Source: Moringa oleifera
Taxonomy: Eukaryota; Streptophyta; Magnoliopsida; Brassicales; Moringaceae
NCBI GenBank assembly: GCA_021397835.1
Contig: JAJFZO010000065.1
Coordinates: 2,055,001-2,119,000, forward strand
Reading direction: 5' to 3'
DNA: 64,000 bases
The position numbers and the translations under genes are program-made. The notes under the pieces are model-generated. The model ran no database searches, was not told the DNA's origin, and saw nothing but the letters and a program-made list of their open reading frames with translations. Below are positions 11,835-24,601 of this stretch, piece after piece. Every line of letters begins with the position of its first letter. Position 1 is the first letter of the stretch.

Positions 11835-12035
11835 ATTTATTTCCATATATATTTCTATGTTAAGAAAGAAATATTGAATGATTTGAATAAGAGATGCTTA
11901 CTTATGTTATGTTTACTTATGTTATATATATTATATACTTATTTAATACTTAGAAACTTATATTATTATTAAATGAAAATGAAATTAATTAAATTGAAGA
12001 ATAAAGGTTAAGAATGATCGATTTCTTTTATTTAT

Positions 12036-13557
12036 TTATAACAGTTCCTGAAGTAGAAGACATTCTATTTGTTCCTGAATAGCTTCTTTCAAAACGGCTT
12101 CTGCTTCCTCAGTCAATGTCTTGGTAGAGGATATGATTTCTTGGAACCAAGGTTTATTCATTTTTAAGTAAGTACGTAACTCAATGAGAAATTTTCTTAC
12201 CTATCCAAGTTTTAATGAATCAAGATAACCATTCGTTTCAGTATAAATGGTCATTATCTGTTCTTCCACTGTGAAAGGGGTTGATTGGGATTATTTGAGT
12301 AACTCACGTAATCGTTGACCTCTTGCCAATTGATTCTGAGTAGCTTTATCGAGATCAAAAGCAAATTGCGCAAAGGCTTCTAATTCGATGAATTGAGCCA
12401 ATTCCAATTTTAATTTGCCAGCTACTTGTTTCATAGCTTTCATTTGAGTTGCAGATCCGACTCTGGAGACAGAAATACCTACATTAATAGCAGGTCTGAT
12501 TCCAGCATTGAATAGATCGATGGATAAGAATATTTGTCCATCTGTAATGGAAATTACATTAGTAGAAATATAAGCCAAAACGTCTCCCGACTGGGTCTCC
12601 ATTATTGGTAAAGCAGTCATACTTCCTTCACCTAACTGAGAGCTTGATTTAGTGGCTCTTTTCAAAAGATGTGAATGCAAATAAAAAACATCTCCTGGAT
12701 AAGCTTCACATCTAGGTGGTCTTCGTAATAGAAGAGACATTTGGCAATAGGCATGTGCTTGTTTGGAAGGATCATCATAAATGATTTAAATGTGTCATTC
12801 ACAGTACATAAAATATTCAGCCAAAGTAACTCCTGTATAAGGCACGAGATATTGTAATGTAGCTAGAGAATCCGCCATTCCGGCTACCACAATAGTTTAT
12901 TCCATGGCCTTTTTTTCTTGGAAGGTGGTCACTACTTGAGCCACAGAAGATGCTTTTTGACCAATAGCTACATAAACACATATTACATTTTGCCCTTGTT
13001 GATTGAGAATTGTATCTGTGGCTACTACTATTTTACCAGTTTGTCTGCCCCTAATAATTAATTCTCGCTACCCATGTCCTATAGGGATCATAGAATCAAT
13101 AGCAATAAGTCCTGTTTGAATAGGCTCATATACAAAACGTCTCGTAATGATACTTGGAGCGGGAGATTCAATTAATTGAGATTCAGAAGCTGAAATCTCA
13201 CCTCAACCATCAATAAGTTTAGCCAGGGCATTTATAACACGACCTAAATAAGCCTCACTCATGGGTATTTGAGCAATTTTTCTTATTGCTTTGACAGAAC
13301 TTCCCTCTTGTATCATCAAACCGTTATCCATTAATACAACACCAACATTATTTGATTCTAAATTCAGGGCAATGCCTATCATACCCTCTTCAAATTATAC
13401 TAATTCACCTACCATTACTTCATCAAGACCATAAACACGAGCGATGCCATCGCTTACTTAAAGTATGGTACCAGTATTTACAATCTTTACTTTTCTATTA
13501 TATTGCTCAATATGTTCACGATAATATTATAATTTCGTCAGCTCTAATGGTTACCAT
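12036..13557 (-). pseudogene. atpA: atpA (copy A), multiply broken
   Basis: This is the alpha subunit of the chloroplast F1-ATPase. Start ATG is at 13555-13557 and the natural stop at 12036-12038, 1522 nt against about 1524 for the family. The recognisable path includes ADEI near the N-terminus, the Walker A region with damaged codons near 13040, [24 protein letters not shown] (12620-12740) and ALIQE near the C-terminus. Inactivating changes include a TGA for Arg at 13203-13205 in the conserved DGRGE motif, further nonsense codons and small indels. A 149-codon open segment at 12291-12740 is the longest survivor. It is followed by atpF and atpH, the large plastid ATP operon. Confidence 0.95.
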
Positions 13558-13618
13558 GAGTATTTCCTAATTCTTATTTTAAAGCGAAAAAAATAATGCC
13601 TATAATAAAAGTAAAGGA

Positions 13619-14917
13619 CTATTCAGTTATTTCTTTCATCACCCCAAACATACCATTAGTAGTGTTAATGGTACATAAATGTAACTCCTTATTCAAGCAA
13701 TTATTCAGAGTTCCTATAGCTCCTTGTAAAGCTTGTTGGAAAACCCGTTGTTGGACCTGATTAATCGCTCTTTGTTGTTAAAAAAAATGGTTTCATTTTT
13801 GTAATTTTCTAATTGTTCCAAAGTTTTATAAGTTGAATTAATCAAATTCAATTTTTCTCATTCTATCTCAGAGTATCCATTCACTCGAAACTGATCCGCC
13901 TCCATTTCTACTTTGCGTAAGTGAGCCTGGGCTTTTTCTAACTTTTCAATGCCCCCTACCCCCGCGTAGCTCTTCTGAATTTTGAATAATATTCAAGATC
14001 CTCTGTTTTCAATTATCTAATAAATCACTTAATGAAAGTGGATTATCTTTACATTCATTTCAAAAAATTCCATGATCCTTTCCTGAACCAAACATGAATC
14101 TTTCGATTCATTTGGCTCTCACGCTCAATTACTTCAATCACTTAACTTATGGGGGGGTTAATTCACATATCTTTTTTTTTTTTTAATGTAATGAGCATAT
14201 TCCCTCACTCTCTTTTCTATTCATATTAAAAAAAAAATATCGAGGATGAACACTAATTCAAGATCGGAATATTCAGAGGATTCTTCTGACCAACCAAAAA
14301 TATATAATTGTCAGCAAAGTTGTTTCTTGTTTTTTTCAAATCCAAAGAATTCTTCTTACTTTATACCTAAGTCATCAATTCAGCATTAGAAAAAAAAGGT
14401 ATGACATATCCATTTTTTTATTTCCAATAAAAATAAAAGGCTCAAATCATTTTATCGACATGAGTGTTTTATATTGAAAAAAAATTCTAACTATTCCTTT
14501 TGAAAATATTTCTATTTTAACTATAGTAATAGAAAGAGTATCACACTGCATCTGGACTTCAAAGGGTTTAGCTTTAACCATGTTAATGATCCCAGATTTT
14601 TGGTTGATAGAAAATCAAAGTAAAGTAGATTTACCAATGAATCACGAAATGCTATGGTTCTTAAATATGATTTTTAAAATTTATTCAAAAATAATTTGCG
14701 AGATCGTGCACCTTCTAGTTCTAAAGTGCAACTGGGTGGATCCAGCCTATTCTTGCAATAAACAACTCGCACACACTCCCTTTCCAAAAAAGATCAATAC
14801 ACCAAGCATTACACTTAGATTTATTGGATTTGTTGCTAAAATATCGGTATTAAGCTCGAAACTCCCGGCGGATGGCTAATGACCCAAGGAAAGGAAAGAA
14901 TCGGTTACATTTTTCAT
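13619..14917 (-). pseudogene. atpF: atpF (copy A), with intron, broken
   Basis: This is subunit b of the ATP synthase stalk. Exon 1 (14775-14917) starts at ATG 14915-14917 and encodes [13 protein letters not shown]. It then has TGG-to-TAG at codon 14, before continuing to IFFGKGV. The group II intron (5' gtgtgcgag) extends to about 14037. Exon 2 (13619 to about 14037) ends with natural TAG 13619-13621. It carries a frameshift in a C-rich run near 13955 and a nonsense codon after the Tyr-Lys-Asn segment. The retained intron excludes donors that lost it. Confidence 0.93.
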
Positions 14918-15439
14918 ATAATCTCCTCGAAAAAAGAACAGAGTTTTTTTTGTATTGTATCGCTTATTTTTTTATTTCTATTCTATATTTTTTATATTTT
15001 ATAATTTTTTATTTATTAATTTAATATAAATTGAATAATTAAATTCAATTTGCCTATTTCTAGTACTTATTTCTAAACAGAGTCAAAAATCTATTCTATT
15101 TAGAAATGTATTTTTTATTGAAAATTATCAATGATGATAATACTTATTAGAATTTAGATAGAATTTAGGACTAAGTCTCATGTAAATTTCAAAATACCTC
15201 TTTTCTGTTTTACAACACTCCTTAAAAAAAGGTTTCTCTTGGACTAAGAATAAGAAAGGGAAGGAAGAAAGCGAGTCGGTGTGCTAATTCCTCATCCTCA
15301 AATTAGTCCTTCCCATGGATTATTGTCTCAACGAATAAATAATTATAAGAGTGAAATCTTGATATAATTCGAAAAAGCAAAGAGCAGGTCCCCGTCCATA
15401 AAATAAGAAAAAAATACGTGATTTTTCAGATTTATAGGA
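14918..15439. other. atpF-atpH spacer, copy A
   Basis: This is AT-rich intergenic plastid DNA, collinear with 36861-37395 of copy B. No gene is seen. Confidence 0.7.
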
Positions 15440-16532
<1,093 letters not shown>

Positions 16533-18175
16533 ACCAAAGACATATGACTTTGCACTATAGTTAGCTCAACACCAATCAAGAATCCCCAAAGAATTCCAAG
16601 AATTCGTGTTACATGCTTGTTCTAACCCTCAGCTCTCTTTTCTAGGTTTATCGATATTGAATCAATTGAACATACTTTTAACACTTGTTCCACTTTTGGA
16701 AGACCTTGTGTTGTATCACTAGATCTCAATTTTTCATATATAAATGTAACTAACATATCTCCTTCGTAAAGGATTTTTCCATAATGCCTATGAACAGTTG
16801 CTCCTGGAGTAGCCAAATAAGGGGTAGCTGATCTTATTACTATAGAGTCAATTTGAAGAATTAAAACTTGACCCGAACGGTCCATTTTTGGCTATACATA
16901 AATTTTCACAAATAAATTGCCCAAGACTAATTATTTTGGATGTTTCTTCACAATAATTATGATGATAATTTTGATGGAGAAAATACCAATTCAAATTGAA
17001 TGAATTCAAAACGATGTTACTCCATCGGTGAGGATTATAAATCCTTCCGTTTTCATCCATTAAGTAATATTTAATTACTTGAAAAATAAGTTTTAAATTG
17101 TCAAGCTAAAAATATTGTGTTACCGAAATCTAATGATGAGTTATTAAACGGTAAAATGAACAAAAATTCGCAATTTCAATGGCTATTCCTAAAAGGCCTG
17201 ACGAATTTCTAATTGTAATTAGAGGATTTTTTTTTTAATTTTAATTGATTCTTTTATCACATTATGATATTTTACATGATTGAATGGACCCATACGAAAA
17301 TAATTAGATGATGACAAAATTATCAAAGATTGGCATTCCTTATTTCTTTTCAACAACATATGAATAGTTCTGTGATTTTGGCTAAGTGATTGTTGAATCC
17401 TTGCCTTGGAATAAATGGAATAAAACAGATTGATGCGATTTGACCCATTATCAGAGATCAATCTTGAACCTGACGGATCGTTCCTTTTTCTGATATACGA
17501 AATATGCGATTTCGCTAAGTTGATTCTTAAGAAATCTCGAATCAGATCATTTATACTCACTTCAACAAAGAAAGTATGGACCTCTTCGACGGAAGAACTT
17601 TTGTTGTCTTGGTCCCAATTCAAGACAAAACAAGTTCGAACCAATTGGATACTTATGTCAGAAATTCCCTGAGCCGGTTTGCCATTTCCATGAAGGATAT
17701 AATTTATGACTCGAAATTGCATGTTATCCTTTTCCATAAATATATAATGTGGAAAGAGTGTTGCTAAATTTATACCATCTGCTATCTCATATGTGGCTAT
17801 GGGTCACACCAAAACAAAATACTTTTTCTTGGAAGGTGTGATCCGTTGGACATAGATCCAATTTTTTAATTTTTTTGATTTCTTAGAGTTTGTTTTTTGC
17901 CTCCTGGTGATATCAAGATGCCACTGTGTCGGGATATCTTATCTGTCTTTCTCAGAAAATAGATATCTCTAGAAAAGATTTTAAGTTCAATACTTTTTTT
18001 TTCTCTCCATTCGGACCAATCCACTTACTTGGCTTCTTGTATTTAATGTGATTCGTGTATCTACTTCAATGATACTATTGTTCCATACGATTATGGAAGA
18101 AGATTCAGGTAAAATATGCACATCCTCAAGAATGAAAAAAAATTGATATACCTTTATTTGGTATTTTGTCTGTTT
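16533..18175 (-). pseudogene. rpoC2: rpoC2 fragment (copy A)
   Basis: This is the plastid-encoded RNA polymerase beta'' subunit. Only an internal-to-C-terminal section is present, broken into open pieces at 17987-18193, 17219-17737, 16848-17060 and 16622-16885. These carry family stretches such as [50 protein letters not shown] and [15 protein letters not shown]. It is truncated at both ends: the left end joins the atpH-atpI spacer and the right end joins rps8 DNA in a T-rich run. Copy B (30664-33552) carries a longer part. Confidence 0.92.
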
Positions 18176-18232
18176 TTTTTTTTTTTTGTGCACAAATGAG
18201 AAGTTTCGGATACAATTCGGATATCAGAAAGA

Positions 18233-18630
18233 CTACCATATAAAATACAGGATTTCTCCTCCGATTCATTCTCGTCGAGCCCCTCGGTCTATCACTATAC
18301 CTCGAGAAGTAGAAAGGATTACAATCCCGATCCTTCCTAAAATTCTCAGAATTTGTTGATAGTTAGAATAGATTCGTAGACCAGGTCAAGTTTTAAATTC
18401 AAAATAGTTCTGTATGGCTCTTTCCTATTTCGTCAATGTCATAGGGTTAAAATTAAAAAAAAAATCTTGTTTTCTCGATGTTTCCTTATGTTCTCGATAA
18501 AACCTTTTCGTAAAAGTATTTTAATAATGTTTTCGCTGATGTTAGTAGATGCTATCCGAAGCGTTCCTTTTCTATTCATCTCAGCATTTTGTATAGAGAT
18601 TATTATATCAGCAATAGTGTCCCTATCCAT
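18233..18630 (-). pseudogene. rps8: rps8, frameshifted
   Basis: This is small-subunit ribosomal protein S8. ATG 18628-18630 opens [23 protein letters not shown] and stays in frame to LILTL, ending at 18439. An indel in an A-run and further changes break the second half. The natural end (ILYFIW then TAG 18233-18235) is visible in another frame. The length of 398 nt compares with about 405 expected. infA, the usual downstream neighbour, is absent because the block ends about 50 bases further on. Confidence 0.92.
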
Positions 18631-18909
18631 GATAAACTAAAATTATTCTTGCTCCTGAATTTTGATATAATCAACATGTTCTTTTTTTATTTATATATAG
18701 TTTTTTATATTTTATATTTATATTTATATATATTACATATAAATTGTATTAAATTAATATATCAATTTAATTTTTCTATAAGTACAAGCATTATATATTA
18801 TTATATAATAATTATATTAAGGGTATATGCGTGAAAGGTAGATGCGTGAGACACAATCTACCAATTAATCTATTTGATTTAAATCCTATAACTATATTCA
18901 GGTCTCATC

Positions 18910-19273
18910 TTATAATATCTCAGGAGCAAATGAAACTATTTTAGTGAAATTTAACTGTCTCAATTCCTGGGTGATTGCACCAAAAACTCGAGTTCCTTTT
19001 GGATTTCCTTCTTGATCAATGACAACTGCGGCATTGTCATCATATCGTCTTATCATCCCAATGTTACGTTTGAGTTATTTACAAGTACATACAATTATAG
19101 CTCTGATCACTTCTATTCTTTTTAGAGGCGTATTTGGTACTGCTTCCTTGATCACAACAACAATAACGTCACTAATATGAGCATATTGGTGATTATTAGC
19201 TCCTATGATTCGAATACAATTCTTAGGCCTCGCTGTTGTTTACGACATTTAAATGGGTCTGAGGTTGAGTCAT
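18910..19273 (-). pseudogene. rpl14: rpl14, frameshifted
   Basis: This is large-subunit ribosomal protein L14. The start is at 19271-19273 (MTQPQTHLNV), the natural stop at 18910-18912. An early deletion within the first 20 codons and a TAA in the Cys-Lys-Glu-Leu segment near 19076 break the frame. The middle section ([19 protein letters not shown]) and the C-terminus ([19 protein letters not shown]) are easily recognised. It lies between rps8 and rpl16 as in the plastid ribosomal protein operon. Confidence 0.9.
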
Positions 19274-19398
19274 ATCATTTTTTTTTTAATCTGTTCTTTG
19301 GACAAAGTAAAAAAAAGAAATATTGTTTGTTAAAAAAAAAAGAAGAAAACTTGCAATTTTTTATCTCTAAGACATCTTTCTTTTGTGATTCTATATTC

Positions 19399-20862
19399 CT
19401 ATTTCGAAATGATGAATTGGGTTTTTATAGGCATTTTGGACGCTGCTATTAAAATAGCCCTTCTAGCTATATTTTTGGATACTCTGCCTATTTCATAAAG
19501 TATTCTACCTAGTTTAACGATAGCTACCTAATATTCGAGAGATCTTTTCCCCAAACCCATACATGTTTTCGTAGGTCTTATTGTAACCGATTTTTCTGGA
19601 AATATACGTACCCATATTTTTCCACTATGGCATATATTTCGTGTCATTACTCGTTGCCATGTTTCTATTTGTCTAGATGTGATCCAAGTGGGTTCAAGTG
19701 CTTGAAGAGCATATCTACCGAAACAAATACGATTACCTCGATAAGATATTCCTCTCAGTCTTCCTCTATGTTGTTTATGGAATCTGGTTCTTTTAGGGTT
19801 ATAGTTGATGGTTGTTTCTAAATTCCATCTCTACTATAGAACTGGACATGAGAGTTTCTTCTCATCCAGCTCCTCGTGAATGGATGGACTAAAAAAGATT
19901 TATTAAGATATTCATGTAGTTAATGAATAATAGACTTAATCATGGGATTCTTTGAGATTTCATCTAATCTACTCTAAATTTGTATATGTTTTTAGGAAAT
20001 AGAATTTATCTTGAATTTTGTTTATAGATAATGTAATGTCGAATGTCATTTTTGTTGGAGTTATAATCTTATAATGAATATTTATTTTGTTTTGCCCTTT
20101 TTTATCATATTAAATCGACCAAAATTTATCAATCCAATAAAATCAACTTTTCGTAGGTGAATATTTACTCTTTCAATATCTATTTCGGTTTTAGGGCTTG
20201 CCCATGACTTTTCAGAATAAAAATATGAATAAATGAATTGGTTTCTGGTTTGTTCCACCATCCCACCCAATGAATCATTAGGATTCCTTTTCAATAGAAT
20301 CTTCCGCATTCATAGGTTTCGTCGTTCCCATCGCTTCTTGATTAATGTTTAGGTCTGAATTATACAATGAAGCCCCTAATGAAATTTTTTAATTTATTCT
20401 TGAGTCAATCTTCTCAGTTTTTATTGACTCAAGGCTCTTAATTTTTTTTTATTCTATGAACAGATTTATCTAATTATGCATGAATCTATATTGATGCTTT
20501 ATTACATTGCCTTTTCTTTTATGAGATGATTTCATAGACCTTCCATATTGGAATCATATATCATTGATATTTCTTTTTTTCTCTTTCTCTCATACTTCCA
20601 TTTATCTGCATCCTTTTTTATTTCGCTTCACAACTTATAATTAGATTGATTTTTATTTTGTTTTTTATGCAAAAAAAATTCAGTTGCTATAATCATATGA
20701 CCAATATATCATATCTTCACTGCTACTTTGGATCCAAATAATGCGAAACAATGAGTTGGTTATTAGTGCTTGCTATAGTTATTAGTTCCTATTAAAGTTA
20801 TAGGTCGGTTCATTTTTTTTAATCTTAATGCTAAAAAAACCAACGAGTCACACATTAAGCAT
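19399..20862 (-). pseudogene. rpl16: rpl16 with group II intron, broken
   Basis: This is large-subunit ribosomal protein L16. The 9-base exon 1 (20854-20862, ATGCTTAAT) is followed by an intron starting gtgtgactc. Exon 2 runs from about 19800 to the TAG at 19399-19401. Exon 2 shows a shifted start, a TGG-to-TAG change in the PEYWVAV motif and missense changes. The C-terminus ([15 protein letters not shown]) is intact. A hairpin with 11-base arms (20399-20409 and 20423-20433) lies in the intron. Confidence 0.92.
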
Positions 20863-21008
20863 AGCAATTATATCAAAGGATTGATCGAATTTTTATTCAA
20901 CCTTATAGAATTGATGATTTTTTCTGATCGAACGTTAAAAAAAAAAGAATGAAATAATTTGTCTTTTTTTTTATCACTGGATAGAACGTAAAGACAAGTA
21001 AAGTCTTT

Positions 21009-21662
21009 TTATTCTTCGTCTACAAATATCCAAATTTTGATTCCTAATATCCCATAGATAGTTCGAACTGCATAGGAACAATAATCAAATTTAGCCCTAA
21101 TGGTTTGTAAAGGAACCCTACCTTCTCTGATCCATTCGACACGTGCAATTTCTTTTTCGTCGATACGCCCAGCAATTTCCACTTGAATTCCTTTTATATT
21201 CGCCTGTTCAGTTAATTCAATTGCTTTTTTCATTGCTTTGCGAAATGAAACTCTATTCTTTAATTGTCTAGCTATAAATTCTATAAGAATATTGGGGTGT
21301 CCATAAGGATTTGCAATTCTTGTAATAGCAATGTTGAGTTTTTGGTTCACACAATTAAGTTCTTTTTGTACATTCAGCTATAATTTTCCATTCTTTGTGG
21401 CTTATCTTCAATTAATAATTTTGGGAATTCCATATAGATTATGACCTGAATCAGATCGATTCTTTTTTGAATTTTTATACGTGTAATTCCCTCAACCCCG
21501 GAGGATATTTTCATATTTTTTTTACATAATTCTTGATACAGTCTCATATTTTTTTATCTTCTTATAAACCCTCAAAATAATTTTTTGCTTGTGCAAGCCA
21601 AGAGAATGATGGCTTTGGGTTGTACTAAGTCTAAAACCAAGTGGATTTATTTTTTGTCCCAT
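21009..21662 (-). pseudogene. rps3: rps3, frameshifted in the first half
   Basis: This is small-subunit ribosomal protein S3. The start is ATG 21660-21662 ([16 protein letters not shown]) and the stop is TAA 21009-21011, 654 nt against about 657. The N-terminal third is broken by indels. The C-terminal 113 codons (21009-21350) remain open, with [23 protein letters not shown] and [19 protein letters not shown]. It overlaps the end of rpl22, as is usual in plastid genomes. Confidence 0.93.
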
Positions 21663-22116
21663 AAGCCTCCACGACTATTACTATATGTATCATGACATGT
21701 CATCTTTGTACTCTTATTTATGCATCCAAGTTTTTTAAAGCACATTACATATTCTTCATATAAGGATGTATCTTCCAATACAATAGTTATATGACAAGTG
21801 GGTCTTTTTATTGGATAACTTCGTCCTCGGGCTCGAGGTTTTAATTTTTTCACAGTAGTACCTTCGTTTACTTCGGCTTTACTAATGACTAAATTCGACC
21901 TATATTGTGACTAGCATTTGCTATTGCAGAATAAACCAATTTAAAAATGGGATAACATGCTCGATAAGGCACGAGTTCTAGTATCATAAGTGTTTCCTGA
22001 TAGGAACGTCCACGAATCTGATCAATTACTCTTCATGCCTTGTGGGCGGACATACATATATGTTTACCTAAAGCGTATACTTTTGTATATGACTTCCTCT
22101 TTCTCTTCTTTATCAT
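21647..22116 (-). pseudogene. rpl22: rpl22, several nonsense codons
   Basis: This is large-subunit ribosomal protein L22. The frame from ATG 22114-22116 reads into HICMSAHKA and meets TGA, then [21 protein letters not shown] second break is in the [12 protein letters not shown] region. The C-terminal part [27 protein letters not shown] is open at 21647-21853, and its end overlaps the rps3 start by 16 bases. Its presence excludes donors whose plastome lost rpl22. Confidence 0.9.
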
Positions 22117-22151
22117 GAGGTTCACCTCTCACTAATGAATCTATATTAATT

Positions 22152-22432
22152 TTATTTTTGATGAGATCTATTATCATTTTTCGCATGTCCATGAAAATTT
22201 ATAGTAGGTGTAAATTCTCCCAATTTGTGTCCTACCATATGATCTGTTATATAAACAGGCAAGTGTTCCCTTCCATTAGCGATAGCAATGGTATGGCCGA
22301 TCATTGTGGGTATAATGGTAGATGCTTGGGACCAAGTTATTATTATTGCTTTTTTCGCTTTTGTATTAAGCTTATTAATTTTTCTTAATAAATGATTTGC
22401 TTCAAAAGGATTTTTTTTAGTGAACATATCAC
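22152..22432 (-). pseudogene. rps19: rps19, native start frame lost, alternative ATG
   Basis: This is small-subunit ribosomal protein S19. The usual start GTG is at 22430-22432. A single A missing from the A-run that encodes Lys-Lys-Asn puts this GTG out of frame. A new ATG at 22425-22427 is in frame with the rest, giving an open frame of 91 codons with [25 protein letters not shown] and [13 protein letters not shown] motifs through to the natural stop at 22152. So the protein body is open, but the start is not the native one. Confidence 0.9.
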
Positions 22433-22487
22433 AGTTAATTAACTCCTATTTTTTTTAAAGATGAAGAAAGAAATTCTATTTTCTCTC

Positions 22488-23975
22488 CTATTTACTATTG
22501 CGATGAAGAATCAAATTATCACTATATTTATTCCTTTTTCTACTTCTTCTTCCAAGTGCAGGATAACCCAAAGGGTTGCAGGTTTTTTTCTATCAATTGA
22601 AACCCTCCCTTCACCACCTCCACGAGGATGGTTTACAGGGTTTATAACTACTCCTCTTACTACAGGACGCTTACCTAGCCAACATTTAGATTCAGCTTTA
22701 CCTAAACTTCTCTTGTTCACCCTAAAATTCCCTACTTGTCTGATTGTTGCTGAGCAGTTTTTGGATATCAAATGGACCTCTCCAAAAGGTAATTTTAATG
22801 TGGCCGATTTCCCTTATTTTGCAATCAGTTTCACCACAGCACCCGCTGCTTTAGCTAATTGTCCACCCTTTCCAAGTGTGATTTCTATGTTATGTATGGC
22901 AGTGCCTAAGGGCATATCGGTTGAAGTGGATTCTCTTTTTTGATCAATCAAAACCCCTTCCTAAACTGTTGAAGCTTCTTCTAAAGCATACGACTTTTTG
23001 GATGTAGATGATGATTTCTATACAAATGGATCTTATATATATCATACAATGAAGTACCACACGAATGGATATATAAGAATCCAAATCTGCCGAATAACTC
23101 ATGTTATGATCTTTTATATCCTAGGTCTTCCCTTTTTTTCATCTGACTTATGTTCTTCATATAGCATTCAGACCAAATGACTCTATGAAATTACATCGAT
23201 ACTTCCACATATTATCGGTCACATAGGAGATATCTCTATTTTTCCTCGAGGAATCTTTAGAATTACCACTGCTTAGCTTTCAATTTGCCTCTGACCATCA
23301 AATGAAATGTTAATAACTCGTCCTCCTCTCTTTGAAACAAGGAGCGCTTTTGGTTCTGTCGGTGCTTGAAACAATTTTGTCTTCTCCATATTACTATATC
23401 TCTAGAGTCAATAATTTTATATGAGGAACTACTAAACTCAATCACTTATTGTCGTTACTCTTCAGTTTTCTGTTGAGGTCTATCTTGTAGAGGTACTCAA
23501 ATTAGATCAGTGGTCAATTTCTAGGTTTCATTGTAAACCTAATTGGTTACTTCCAATTACGTAAATTAATAGTTCAAACCGCACTCAAAGGTAGGGCATT
23601 TCCCATTTTTATAGGAACTTTTGTACCAAAAACAATGGGATCTCCAATTATAGCCCCTTTGGGATGTAAAATATATCTCTTCTCACCATCCCCATAGCGT
23701 ATGAGACAAATGTATGCATTTCAATTAGGGTTGTATTTTATGGTTACGATTATACCATATATGTCTTTTTCATTTCATCGAAAATCGATTTTACGGTATA
23801 GACGCTTATGACCTCCCCCTCTATGCCTTGCGGTAATGATTCCTCTGGCATTACGACCTTTACCATAACGATGTTATCCATAGATCAAATTATTTCGTGA
23901 ATTAGATTTCACTTGACTGTCTACAGCTCTATAACGTGTGCTCGGGGTAGAAGTTTTGTATAAATGTATCGCCAT
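22488..23975 (-). pseudogene. rpl2: rpl2 with group II intron, broken
   Basis: This is large-subunit ribosomal protein L2. Exon 1 (about 23585-23975) begins ATG GCG ATA at 23973-23975. Exon 2 is about 22488-22921 and the intron is about 660 nt, starting with gtgcggtttga. Exon 1 has nonsense codons (for example in the NLIYG segment), and exon 2 has a one-G deletion near 22580 that shifts the C-terminal 30 residues. The conserved [24 protein letters not shown] segment, with His-to-Arg, is readable at 22511-22771. The antisense 160-codon frame here is a shadow. Confidence 0.94.
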
Positions 23976-23993
23976 GATATTAAGTACTTTGAT

Positions 23994-24275
23994 TTAAGTT
24001 CTTTTCTTTCTAAAAGGTGGAATAGAATAACCTAGTTGAAGTGTAATGATCATATGTCTGTAATGCATTGTATGTCCCATAATAGGTCCCATTCTTCTAC
24101 CCTTTTCGGGGAGTCGATGACTATTCATAGCTATTACCTTGACCCCAAAGAAGAGTTCGACCCAATGCTTTATTTCTATCCTAGTTAATCCTGATTCAAC
24201 ATTAGAAATATATTGATTTTTCCCCAATAACCGAATACTTTTGTCTGTAAATACTGCATATTTGATTCCATCCAT
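23994..24275 (-). CDS. rpl23: rpl23, full-length open frame
   Basis: This is large-subunit ribosomal protein L23. The frame of 93 codons from ATG 24273-24275 to TAA at 23994 equals the normal eudicot length and shows no break. It starts [19 protein letters not shown] and includes [26 protein letters not shown]. About ten missense changes relative to the family consensus fit transitions (for example PGYS to LGYS and LRKK to FRKK). It lies between rpl2 and trnI-CAU, as in plastomes. It is the only complete ribosomal protein frame in the window with native start and stop, and is probably a survivor rather than an expressed gene. Confidence 0.92.
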   Translation of the reverse strand: MDGIKYAVFTDKSIRLLGKNQYISNVESGLTRIEIKHWVELFFGVKVIAMNSHRLPEKGRRMGPIMGHTMHYRHMIITLQLGYSIPPFRKKRT

Positions 24276-24439
24276 AAATTTATTTTCTTCCCTATGAGTT
24301 CTAGTCTTAATAAGAAAGCTAGTTCTTACTGTTCATATGTTATGACATGAATATACCACACCAATTCGTTATGTATAAATGATGAGATTCTATTGATACA
24401 GAGCCAATTCCAATAGACTTATTGGAGGGCCCATTGGCA

Positions 24440-24513
24440 TGCATTTAGTAGGAATTAAACCTACAAATTCTCCAATTATGAGTTGGGCGCTTTAACCATT
24501 CAATCATGGATGC
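24440..24513 (-). tRNA. trnI-CAU: tRNA-Ile(CAU), degenerate
   Basis: The 74-nt gene matches plastid trnI-CAU with the CAT anticodon (later modified to read AUA codons in plastids). The acceptor stem shows gcatcca against aaatgca, so two pairs are weakened. It sits between rpl23 and ycf2 as expected. Confidence 0.88.
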
Positions 24514-24601
24514 TTAGCGGGGATCCTCGTACATGGTGAATAACTAAATTCCAATTAAAATGAAATCTTTAGGATAAATCAATGCAATTTAGGAGGAATC
24601 A

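Noticed and set aside
22461..22943. 160-codon + strand open frame
   Set aside because: It lies antisense to rpl2 exon 2 and has no family signature; it is a shadow of the broken rpl2.
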